Below are positions 47,101-52,678 of a stretch of 52,678 nucleotides of DNA, one piece after another (position 1 is the stretch's first letter; every line of letters begins with the position of its first letter). The stretch is from contig NZ_BBRD01000001.1 in assembly GCF_000975095.1 (NCBI RefSeq), positions 1-52,678 of the forward strand. The letters run 5' to 3'. Below the pieces are notes generated by a model. It was given only the letters and a program-made list of their open reading frames with translations, ran no database searches and was not told the origin of the DNA. This DNA comes from Demequina aestuarii (lineage in GTDB: Bacteria > Actinomycetota > Actinomycetes > Actinomycetales > Demequinaceae). The position numbers and the translations under genes were made by a program.

Positions 47101-47167
47101 CACCGTGACGTGCGACTACACCGCACCGCCGCCCGACCCCTCCCCAGAGCCGACGCCCGAGCCATGA
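41180..47167 (+). CDS. Giant surface protein with tandem Ig-like and FN3 modules
   Basis: The 1995-residue protein has an N-terminal membrane helix (ASVAAALTALVVGIALSPG, residues 27-45). Residues about 60-405 look like a beta-propeller region. About ten Ig-like/cadherin-like modules follow at about 410-1510, with signatures such as AEDDALGVRAGRQISLPVLL plus NDHDANGD, and VDDAITVRAGTQADVDVLAN. FN3-like modules start near 1515 (PAAPAEIRQTAFADGRVTLA). The end is a Pro-rich tail (PPPDPSPEPTPEP). No sortase motif is present. It is likely to be anchored by its N-terminus and span the cell wall. The kinase, MoxR, DUF58 and transglutaminase-like neighbours suggest assembly or display is controlled by the operon. 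The ligand is unknown. Confidence 0.88.
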   Translation: MSGVDAGLGRATAARWRTVRRASVAAALTALVVGIALSPGFDEREVQVDDPSVWALQTAAGERFGRVNTVVSEVDTVKAVEDPSDILQMDRTLLVFSDNLGSVTTLDAARPRDIGEASGDETVSTPLGTTAVAHTGDVVAYLTESGEVLAGSVSEGTAVAPRAIDPYADVEVAEGEDRPQFRAVAAAVSVDGTLAAYSAQRQSVLVADAIDGEVRDTIHLPEGPESDGVQLAWVGSTWVLLDPDSGLVWTSLADEPVATDAAPSALLQASSPESDTVIIADDFGAVTVPFDGSGSMRTHGSSELALGQPARPAPLPGTAIIAGAWLPVGEGPGTLWMSNGTTTQLDYGQGTLGERRTPQLRSNGARLILNEARSGWVWGVPSGALVPSSQEWVREDTAQQAPEDEEIAAQVSDPRAPVAEDDALGVRAGRQISLPVLLNDHDANGDVLTVVPNSLAGLDPAFGTLAVGDDDQTVVVDVAPGASGASTFTYAVTDGTAGEGLLSEPASVTLTVKDTDENDPPVWCGVDDCLATWPAPQVAPGGTVSVDVLSGWVDPEGDPMYVAGARTEASAGVVASSPEGDVVFQHTNASSTESGAVPVDVTVSDSYGAQAERTLTVAVMGEPELRADDVVATVTAGVTTTVDVAGLVSGARGPLVITEAASDTSDDATVAVAQGTVGFTFTAPEAGSSLVDYTLTDGVAEVRGLARVTVIAPEQERLSTVPLTAFVRSREDATIDVLSSVTNPGGHVLLLDELETEPAEGARLSADIVGHSALRISGETADAQPGLLGVLRYSVSDGSGRTEATARGEVTVMLLDSEVPSTPLAVDDAITVRAGTQADVDVLANDVGPAGNVIALDAASVEASEGAGLAFPARSTVRYLAPDEPGVHEISYATYVLGYPAQRDTATVVVTVLESDTNAPPTPIPLSGRVASGQTVRLPFDGTGTDPDGDAVALQRIEAQPESGSARVSSDGQSIVYTADAGFAGQVAFDYSVVDARGQGAIATATVGVLAADVDPRPVTYSDYVQAQVGPDRRVSLEPTGNDIDLAGGDLELLSVRPDADPASQEFAALSERLESVEDGRVTLSVGEETGTHSFVYTVRNPVGSTAIGRIVLKAVRDPVADVPVVDDTVLTAENRDTFASGVDVLTDRVSWSSGEADDLALSLWGDQPDLTLDGRAIAGPLPEVTRLVPFQVTGRDYAGEQVVSYGFLRVPGADEVRVALRDDFAPPEVDEGDSVTFDLIDLAAIPEGFELDIDAGGVAASGHRADSSCALVSGTTLRYAAGMGDPYTDTCLVPVTLAGQDEPTVLPVPIVIIAEDPQPILTGASLELSPGETTTFDVAQMVSWPQGAAARAVGFFTDYSGQHFDVSRAGTELTVTAKDASIPGRQDVVTVSLPSDPATPATSLSLEVGPAPSELPKGASVVQRCSQASGSSCTVTVAGVSGEVNPLPGTPLELVDVAGAASCPQVTWSRVDGRTVRATWAQDAPGAVCDATFTVRDAQGRVSAGDRQGAISLDLQGFPAAPAEIRQTAFADGRVTLAVTPGPASAAYPAISGFEVYAGNAQVATCSARGTCPELSGLTNGDKRQYTARAVNAVGQSRDGVSVTAWAYAPPASPTDVQWSPTRDTGGAGGLIDVTMRIPDPTTRAVTLSSPTGATREYAVSGRTLSISGYEVGSNQSQTVTVTPMTALQIPPVGGGDSNGEATSFTANGVGAPELLRADYSLNENRDRVTFTVQVRSGGEGSQTWVGIETWRGCSDRVQVSGGRAQLTADVDPNTRTDFTLCGESRYGGATFAPSNTINQRVYSYLEPGAPTFDSGYRVASTCTFQNDYWCTTVVDRQPDPRNPRGTFTQYSANGGDWSQNFSLPTGRESQVRARYCIDFGGGDIRCSEQTTIVPAQDGSPLYPIEAQISQCRAGVDPNIGGISVNADGSHYTASSTMLGESGGDAVAIEDMRRMRWEVSFTGALGGMNSFSRTVTCDYTAPPPDPSPEPTPEP

Positions 47168-47244
47168 CCGCGCATCGGCCGTCCCGCCCCATGACCGCCG
47201 GGCCTGCGCCCGGCCGCCATCCCCTACGCAAGGAGAACCGATGA
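47164..47244 (+). CDS. 26-codon coupling ORF between surface protein and MoxR genes
   Basis: Its ATG overlaps the stop of the giant gene (ATGA at 47164) and its TGA overlaps the MoxR start (ATGA at 47241). The peptide is basic (MTAHRPSRPMTAGPAPGRHP then LRKENR). The AAGGAG for MoxR lies inside it. It may serve only to carry ribosomes across the 73-base gap; a function for the peptide is not claimed. Confidence 0.4.
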   Translation: MTAHRPSRPMTAGPAPGRHPLRKENR

Positions 47245-48206
47245 CCGTCACCGAGGAGCAGGCCGACTGGTTCGCGAGCACGTACTCGGCGCTGGCCGAC
47301 AACGTCGAGCGCGCCGTGCTCGGCAAGCGCCACGTGGTCGAGCTCGCGTTCACCGCGATGATCTCCGAGGGGCACCTGCTGCTCGAGGACGTGCCCGGCA
47401 CGGGCAAGACGTCCTTGGCGCGGGCGTTGGCGCAGACCGTCAAGGGCACCAGCACGCGCATCCAGTTCACGCCCGACCTGCTGCCAGGAGATGTCACGGG
47501 CATCACGGTCTTCGACCAGAGCTCCGGCACGTTCGAGTTCCATGCGGGCCCGGTCTTCGCGAACGTGGTCCTCGCGGACGAGATCAACCGCGCCAGCCCC
47601 AAGACTCAGTCCGCGCTGCTCGAGGTCATGGAGGAGGGCGCCGTCACGGTCGATGGCGTCACGCGCCCGGCGGGCCGGCCGTTCATGGTGGTGGCGACCC
47701 AGAACCCGGTCGAGCAGGCGGGCACGTACACGCTCCCCGAGGCGCAGCTGGACCGCTTCATGATGCGCACCTCGCTCGGATACCCGGACCACGCCGCCAC
47801 GCTGCGCATCCTCGACGCGGGCCGGCCGCCGCGCGTGGTCGTGCCCGCGCTGGTGGAGCTGCAGACGATCGCGGCGATGACCGAGCTGTCCGCCGCCGTC
47901 CACACGAGCCCCCTGGTGCTCGACTACATCGCCCGCATCGTCGACGCCACGCGCAGCGCCACCCAGGTGCGCCTGGGCGCCTCCATGCGCGGTGCGATGG
48001 CGCTCGCGCGCGGCGCGCGCACGTGGGCGCTCGGTCACGGCCGCACATACGTGACGCCCGATGACGTCAAGGCGCTCGCAGAGCCGGTGCTCGCGCACCG
48101 GCTCATCCTCGACCCCGAGGCCGAGTTCGACGGCGTCACCGCGACCGCCGTGATCGGCCAGGTGCTGCTCGACACCCCGCCGCCGAGCCAGAAGGATCTC
48201 GCTTGA
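47241..48206 (+). CDS. MoxR-type AAA+ ATPase
   Basis: The 321-residue protein is preceded by AAGGAG. Walker A is LLEDVPGTGKTSLARAL, Walker B is VVLADEINRASPKTQSALLE, sensor 1 is VVATQNPVEQAGTY, and LPEAQLDRFMMR carries the arginine-finger region. MoxR ATPases act as chaperones for metal-ion or complex assembly, usually with a DUF58/VWA partner, as here (next gene, TTGA overlap). It is cytoplasmic. It probably remodels an envelope complex involving the giant protein. Confidence 0.95.
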   Translation: MTVTEEQADWFASTYSALADNVERAVLGKRHVVELAFTAMISEGHLLLEDVPGTGKTSLARALAQTVKGTSTRIQFTPDLLPGDVTGITVFDQSSGTFEFHAGPVFANVVLADEINRASPKTQSALLEVMEEGAVTVDGVTRPAGRPFMVVATQNPVEQAGTYTLPEAQLDRFMMRTSLGYPDHAATLRILDAGRPPRVVVPALVELQTIAAMTELSAAVHTSPLVLDYIARIVDATRSATQVRLGASMRGAMALARGARTWALGHGRTYVTPDDVKALAEPVLAHRLILDPEAEFDGVTATAVIGQVLLDTPPPSQKDLA

Positions 48207-49594
48207 GCGTCGAGTCCACCGGGCGCACCCGCGCCGACGAATCCGCCGCCTCGCACACCCGCAGCCACACGCGCTCGGGAGCGACGCGGGCGGGTACGCG
48301 CACCCAGCTCACGGGCGAGTCCCGTGGACGGTGGGTGGCCCTCGGACTGTGGGCGCTGCGCGCGACCCGCATCACGGCCGATGCGGTCGCGGCGGGGTGG
48401 GCGCACACGCGGGCGGTCGTGACACCCTCGGGCTGGGCGGCCATCGTGGTGGCCGTCACCGGGGTGGCGCTGGGGCTGGGATTCGGCTGGGGCGAGTTCC
48501 TCATCGCGGCGCTGGTCGCGGTGGTGCTGCTGCTCGTGGCGCTGCCGTTCCTGGTGGGACGCGAGGCCTACGAGGTCGACTTCCGGCTCAGCCACGACGC
48601 GGTGGTGGCGGGCGACGACGCCGAGGGCGAGATCGTGGTGCGCAACACCCAGGCGCGGCTGGCGCTGCCCGGGCGCGTCGACGTGCCCGTGGGGCATGGG
48701 CTGGTCGACTTCCATGTGCCACTGCTGCGGCGCGACCACCAGCATCGCGAGTCCATCGTCATCCCCGCGGCGCGGCGCGGCATCATCGACGTGGGTCCCG
48801 CCACCACGTCCCGCACGGACCCCCTCCACCTCCTGCAGCGAGAGTTCCACTGGGCGGACGTGCGCACGCTGTACATCCATCCCGTCACCATCGCGATCCC
48901 CAGCACCTCCATGGGGTTCGTCCGCGATCTCGAGGGGCGCACCACCAAGACCATCACGAACGAGGACATCTCGTTCCACGCAGTGCGCGAGTACGCCCGG
49001 GGCGACGCACAGCGGCAGATCCACTGGAAGTCCACCGCGAAGACCGGCACGCTCATGGTGCGCCAGTTCGAGGAGACGCGGCGGTCCACGATCTCCGTGG
49101 TCCTCGACATGGACGAGGACTCCTACGCCTCGGACACCGAGTTCGAGATGGCGGTGAGTGCCGTCGGATCGCTGGCGGTGCGCGCGATCCGCGATGGCCG
49201 GGACGTCCAAGTGGTGGTGAGCGGCGAGGTGCCGGAGTTCGCCCGCGCCTCGGTGCGCTCGCTGCGACAGCTGCGAGTGACCACCCCGCGCTCGCTGCTG
49301 GACGAGCTCGCCGGCGTCGAGTCGGGCGCCGCCGTGGTGGCCCTGCCCACCCTGACGCGCATGCTCGTGGAGTCCTCGGGCGACACCTCGCTCGCCTTCC
49401 TCATCACGGGGGCGGCGGCCACGCACAGTCAGCTTCAGAGCGCGGCCCTGGCGTTCGGGGGCGACGTCGCGGTGGCGGCCGTGGTGTGCGACCCGAACTC
49501 CCAGCCGTCGATGCGGGCCATGGGCCGCACGCGCGTGCTGAGCCTCGGTGTGCTCGACGATCTGCGCCAGCTGCTCGCGCGGGGCGCGACGTGA
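48203..49594 (+). CDS. DUF58 domain protein, MoxR partner
   Basis: The 463-residue protein starts with TTG at 48203 overlapping the MoxR stop; an internal start is possible because the first 45 residues are a low-complexity Arg/Thr/Ser stretch. Two adjacent membrane helices occupy residues 75-118. A beta-rich domain follows, and then the DUF58 signature VREYARGDAQRQIHWKSTAK leads into a VWA-like region (ISVVLDMDEDSYASD). Its stop overlaps the GTG start of the transglutaminase-like gene. The arrangement is the standard MoxR-DUF58-transglutaminase set. Confidence 0.92.
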   Translation: MSVESTGRTRADESAASHTRSHTRSGATRAGTRTQLTGESRGRWVALGLWALRATRITADAVAAGWAHTRAVVTPSGWAAIVVAVTGVALGLGFGWGEFLIAALVAVVLLLVALPFLVGREAYEVDFRLSHDAVVAGDDAEGEIVVRNTQARLALPGRVDVPVGHGLVDFHVPLLRRDHQHRESIVIPAARRGIIDVGPATTSRTDPLHLLQREFHWADVRTLYIHPVTIAIPSTSMGFVRDLEGRTTKTITNEDISFHAVREYARGDAQRQIHWKSTAKTGTLMVRQFEETRRSTISVVLDMDEDSYASDTEFEMAVSAVGSLAVRAIRDGRDVQVVVSGEVPEFARASVRSLRQLRVTTPRSLLDELAGVESGAAVVALPTLTRMLVESSGDTSLAFLITGAAATHSQLQSAALAFGGDVAVAAVVCDPNSQPSMRAMGRTRVLSLGVLDDLRQLLARGAT

Positions 49595-52203
49595 GCGGGC
49601 CGCGCGTCGCCGTCGCTCCTGGCGCCCGCAGCGCGCGAGGCGGCGCCATGCCCGACCGCCCCACCTGGGGGTTCACGCTGATCAACGCGGGGTTCGTCAT
49701 CGCGGGAGCGGCGGTGGCGGCATGGAGCCTGCTGCCGGTGTTCGCGTCCACTCGGTACGTGGTGGCGATGGGAGTGGCGATCCTTGCCGGGACGGCCATC
49801 GCGGTGCTCTGCGAGCGGCTGCGGCGCGGACCGGGTCTCGCGCTGGCGCTCACACTCGGCGTGTACGTGGTCGGTGGTGTGCTGCTGGCGATCCCGGGCG
49901 CGCTCGAGGGACCAGCGGCGTGGCGGGACGCGGCGGTGGACCTGGTCCGCAGCCCGGTCTTCGGGTGGAAGGACATCGTCACCCTGCCGCTGCCGCTCGG
50001 CGACTACCGCGCCACCCTGGTGCCCGTCTTCGCGCTGTTCCTCACGGCGACGGTGCTCGCCACCTGGGCGTCTGGCCGTGCGCGGCGGGCGTGGGGGCTG
50101 GGCGGCGTGGTGCTCGGCGGACTGCTCGCGGTGTCGGTCGCGATCGGCCCGGGGGTGAGGGCCGATGCGCTGGTGGCGCGTGGCCTCGAGACGTACGTCA
50201 CGCGTGAGTTCGCGGTGGGGCTGCTGCTGTTCGCCGTGGTGCTGGCGTGGTTCGGGTGGCGCGCGGGTCACGCCCGTCGCCGCGCGATCGCGCGAGCGCA
50301 GAGTGGCGCGGAGGCCCGGTTGGTGCGCGCGCCACGAGGGCGCGCGATCGGCGGTGCCGCCGCAGTGGTGGCGATCCTGCTGGTCGCCGCCGGCATCGGG
50401 ACTCTCGCAGCGGGGCCGATCGCGGCCGAGACGCCGCGCGAGGTAGCCAGGACGGCCATCGATCCGCGACTCACGCTCGGCGAGTCGGTGTCTCCCCTCG
50501 CGTCGTACCGCTCGTATTTCGAGGAGCCCGCCTACGACGCGGTGCTGTTCACGGTCGCGCCCCGCACGGGGACCTCCGATCGCGTGCGCCTTGCCGCGCT
50601 TGCCCACTTCGACGGGGAGACGTTCAGCGCGTCGGCGGGCCCCGACGCGCCACCGGTGCGCTTTCAGCGCGTGCCGTCGTCCATCGCCCCGGAGCCGGGG
50701 ACCACGACGGTGCGCGCGGACATCACGATCGCCGCAGGCGGCGGCATCTGGGTGCCGCTGCTCGGGCCGCTCGGCAGTGTGGAGTTTCACGGACCGCGCC
50801 AGGCGCAGCTCGTCGATGGCTTCTACTATCTCGCGGACGGCGCGACCGCGGTGATGGGGGCTGAGGGAGGCATCGTCGCGGGCGACAGCTACACCGTCGA
50901 GGGTCACATTCCCGCCGAGCGTCCCGCGCTCGCGGAGCTGGGGGCGTCCCCCGGAGCGGCCAGCATCGATACTGATCTGATCCCGCCCTCGCTGTCCGAT
51001 TGGGTGACGCTCCAGAATGTCTCGCGCGACGGCGCCGGGCTCCAGGAGCTCCTCACCCGGCTGCGGGAGCGCGGGTACCTCAGCCACGCGCTCGACGACG
51101 ATGCCACCACGGCCGGGTGGATTCAGGACCTCCCTGACTACGCGTTCGCCTCGTCGGCCGCGGGGCACTCCTACGACCGCCTGGACCGGATGTTCACCGC
51201 GCTCGTCGAACGGGAGGAGACGGCCATCGGGAACCGCAGCTCCTCCCTCGTTGCCGCGGTCGGCGACGACGAGCAGTTCGCGGCTGCCGGCGCATTGCTC
51301 GCGGCCGAGCTGGGCTTCCCCTCGCGGGTCATCGTGGGAGTGCGGCTCGCGGAGACCGATGACGCGGGCTGGACCGTCCCACCCTGCGACGCGGGGGAGT
51401 GCCGGGGGCGCAACCTCGCCGCGTGGGTCGAGGTCCAGGGCACGGACGGGTCGTGGGTGGCGGCTGACGTGTCGCCGCAGTTCGAGTCGCCGCTGTCGCC
51501 CGAGGTGTCGCAGCAGACGGACCCCGAGTACCCCTCGGATCTCGACCCGCAACGGGCGGAACCCATCGTGCCGCCGTCGTCGCAGCGCGGGATCGCGGAT
51601 GACGACTCTGCGGCGGAGGACGAAGCCGACGATGCCAGCGGCTGGTTCGGGACGGTGCTGCGCGTCGGTGGCATCGGCCTGCTCGCGCTGCTGGTGCTGT
51701 GCGGGCCGTTCCTGCTGGCGATCGCCTGGAAGGCGGCGCGGCGTTCTCGGCGCCGGCGGGGCGCGCCGCTCGACTCGGTGCACGGCGGCTGGGACGAGTA
51801 CGTGGACACCGCCGTCGAGGCCGGTCACGCACCGTTGCCGCTCGCGACGCGCTCGGAGGCGGCCGAGGCCTACGGCTCCGAGCGTGGGGGTCGCATCGCC
51901 GTCGCCGCGGACCGCGCGACGTTCTCGGGGGCCGCGCCGTCGCCCGAGGAGGCGGCGGAGCTGTGGGCGCTCCTCGAGGCCGACCGCGCGGCGTGGCTTC
52001 GCGAGCGAGGATGGTGGGCCAGACTCAGGATGCGCGTCTCGGTGAGGTCCGTGTGGCTGTCAGTCGCGACTCCGCCACCCGCGCCGGTCGCGCAGCGCCG
52101 CACGGACCGTCCGCAGTGGCGGTCGGATCACACGTCGCGCACGGGCAGCAGGCGGACTACAGCGCGTTCGCGCCGCCGGACCGGACGGCGACGCCGAACC
52201 TAG
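49591..52203 (+). CDS. Transglutaminase-like membrane protein, catalytic Cys and His missing
   Basis: The 870-residue protein starts with GTG at 49591 (GTGA overlap); the ATG at 49648 is an alternative. Seven membrane helices span residues 26-275, as in TgpA-type proteins. A large external part follows. The transglutaminase-core segment reads VGDDEQFAAAGALLAAELGF with Asp560 where the nucleophilic Cys is expected. NLAAWVEVQG has Ala611 where the His is expected, and only WVAADVSP (Asp626) is kept. One more membrane helix lies near 695-715, followed by a basic tail. It is probably a non-enzymatic scaffold or binding module in the operon. The alignment of the lost residues was done by eye. Confidence 0.85.
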   Translation: MSGPRVAVAPGARSARGGAMPDRPTWGFTLINAGFVIAGAAVAAWSLLPVFASTRYVVAMGVAILAGTAIAVLCERLRRGPGLALALTLGVYVVGGVLLAIPGALEGPAAWRDAAVDLVRSPVFGWKDIVTLPLPLGDYRATLVPVFALFLTATVLATWASGRARRAWGLGGVVLGGLLAVSVAIGPGVRADALVARGLETYVTREFAVGLLLFAVVLAWFGWRAGHARRRAIARAQSGAEARLVRAPRGRAIGGAAAVVAILLVAAGIGTLAAGPIAAETPREVARTAIDPRLTLGESVSPLASYRSYFEEPAYDAVLFTVAPRTGTSDRVRLAALAHFDGETFSASAGPDAPPVRFQRVPSSIAPEPGTTTVRADITIAAGGGIWVPLLGPLGSVEFHGPRQAQLVDGFYYLADGATAVMGAEGGIVAGDSYTVEGHIPAERPALAELGASPGAASIDTDLIPPSLSDWVTLQNVSRDGAGLQELLTRLRERGYLSHALDDDATTAGWIQDLPDYAFASSAAGHSYDRLDRMFTALVEREETAIGNRSSSLVAAVGDDEQFAAAGALLAAELGFPSRVIVGVRLAETDDAGWTVPPCDAGECRGRNLAAWVEVQGTDGSWVAADVSPQFESPLSPEVSQQTDPEYPSDLDPQRAEPIVPPSSQRGIADDDSAAEDEADDASGWFGTVLRVGGIGLLALLVLCGPFLLAIAWKAARRSRRRRGAPLDSVHGGWDEYVDTAVEAGHAPLPLATRSEAAEAYGSERGGRIAVAADRATFSGAAPSPEEAAELWALLEADRAAWLRERGWWARLRMRVSVRSVWLSVATPPPAPVAQRRTDRPQWRSDHTSRTGSRRTTARSRRRTGRRRRT

Positions 52204-52300
52204 GACGCGCGGAGGCGTGCCGGGCATCGACCCCGGTGCGCGTGGGACAGTGCAGGGTGAACGGTGCCCCGTGCACCATGAACAGAGAGGGACCACGGAG

Positions 52301-52678
52301 ATGGACTTGGCAGTGGGGACCGCGGTGCTGGTGTCCCTGGGCGTCGTCGCGGCGGTCGATGTGGTCTGGATGGGGCTGGCACTCGGCGCGCTGGTGCGCA
52401 AGCTGGGGGGCGACCCCCGCCAGGCGTGGATCCCCGTGCTGCGGTGGGTCGCGGCGGCCCGCGAGGGTCGAGTGGCCACGGTGCCGGTCGCGGTCGCGCG
52501 CACGGTCGAGGTGGTGGGCGCGCTCACCGCCGTGGTCTCTCTGATCGTCATGGTCGCCGCGGACGCCGTGGTTCCGGCGGTCCGCATCGCGCTGATCGCC
52601 GGGCTCACCCTGTGGCTCCTCGGCTCGCTGGTGGGCTGGGTCATGTGGATCTACGGGGCGGGCATCGTCGAGCTCCGC
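52301..52678 (+). CDS. Membrane protein, N-terminal part (runs off the window)
   Basis: An ATG at 52301, preceded by AGAGAGGG, opens a frame of 126 codons without a stop to the window end. Residues 7-32 form one helix (VGTAVLVSLGVVAAVDVVWM). The soluble bit LVRKLGGDPRQAWIPVLRWV then leads to two or three more helices. The pattern of a 'G...AWIP' loop between helices resembles the DUF5684-type membrane proteins that follow transglutaminase-like genes in such operons, but this is tentative. The 97-base gap after the previous gene holds no strong hairpin. Confidence 0.55.
   Translation, partial: MDLAVGTAVLVSLGVVAAVDVVWMGLALGALVRKLGGDPRQAWIPVLRWVAAAREGRVATVPVAVARTVEVVGALTAVVSLIVMVAADAVVPAVRIALIAGLTLWLLGSLVGWVMWIYGAGIVELR

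Noticed and set aside
48331..49590. Upstream extension of the transglutaminase-like frame to 48331
   Set aside because: It overlaps the DUF58 gene completely. The GTG at 49591 with a 4-base overlap is the natural start.

Overview
The window looks like chromosomal DNA of a high-GC Gram-positive bacterium (Actinomycetota, probably Micrococcales such as a Cellulomonas- or Demequina-like genus). The signs are strong G/C wobble bias, frequent GTG/TTG starts, leaderless-looking genes, 4-base stop/start overlaps (ATGA, GTGA, TTGA) inside operons, LacI-controlled CUT1 sugar transporters, and a kinase / Ig-like / MoxR / DUF58 / transglutaminase-like operon. The genus is inferred, not shown.

Layout. 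(1) 1-301: tail of a chemotaxis receptor, then tRNA-Leu(CAG). (2) 302 to about 9350: an accessory island behind the tRNA. It carries a DUF4365-type nuclease-like protein with a small partner on the minus strand, a divergent HEPN-motif protein, an HTH protein, a YjzC-like protein with a 40-residue cysteine peptide, a PIN-domain protein and an unknown protein. The tRNA-proximal sequence and the end of the first island gene recur, decayed, at its far side (9016-9350). (3) 9643-11133: a small membrane protein and a secreted or lipoprotein, both unrecognised. (4) 11330-18250: sucrose/alpha-glucoside locus (LacI regulator, solute-binding protein, two permeases, alpha/beta hydrolase, sucrose phosphorylase). 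(5) 18370-28004: arabinoside/hemicellulose cassette (LacI regulator, solute-binding protein, two permeases, GH1, GH43, secreted GH54 with CBM13 and CBM42 modules). It lies between two exact 107-bp direct repeats, each holding a bidirectional terminator and the 3' end of a DJ-1/PfpI gene. (6) 28068-39904: housekeeping genes (DJ-1/PfpI, PiT phosphate transporter, YchJ-like, threonine aldolase, membrane/acetyltransferase-like protein, S4 protein, glycogen phosphorylase, glycosyltransferase, glycine decarboxylase). (7) 40055-52678: cell-envelope operon (Ser/Thr kinase, 1995-residue Ig-like/FN3 protein, MoxR ATPase, DUF58, transglutaminase-like protein lacking catalytic Cys and His, start of a membrane protein).

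How the parts work together. The two sugar loci import oligosaccharides, and neither encodes an ABC ATPase, so both must borrow one from elsewhere. Sucrose phosphorylase makes glucose-1-phosphate, which joins the product of the glycogen phosphorylase encoded at 33 kb. In the arabinoside cassette, secreted GH54 would release arabinofuranosides that the transporter imports and the GH43 and GH1 enzymes finish. Its regulator has two operator-like sites at its own promoter and a perfect 16-bp copy inside its coding sequence.

The most unusual observations are the exact repeats around the arabinoside cassette, the similar but older repeat structure around the tRNA island, the promoter of the cassette lying in a decayed duplicate of a DJ-1 gene end, the intragenic operator, the clustering of three nuclease-like folds in the tRNA island, and the apparently dead transglutaminase. 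All domain calls rest on reading motifs by eye; no database search was possible.
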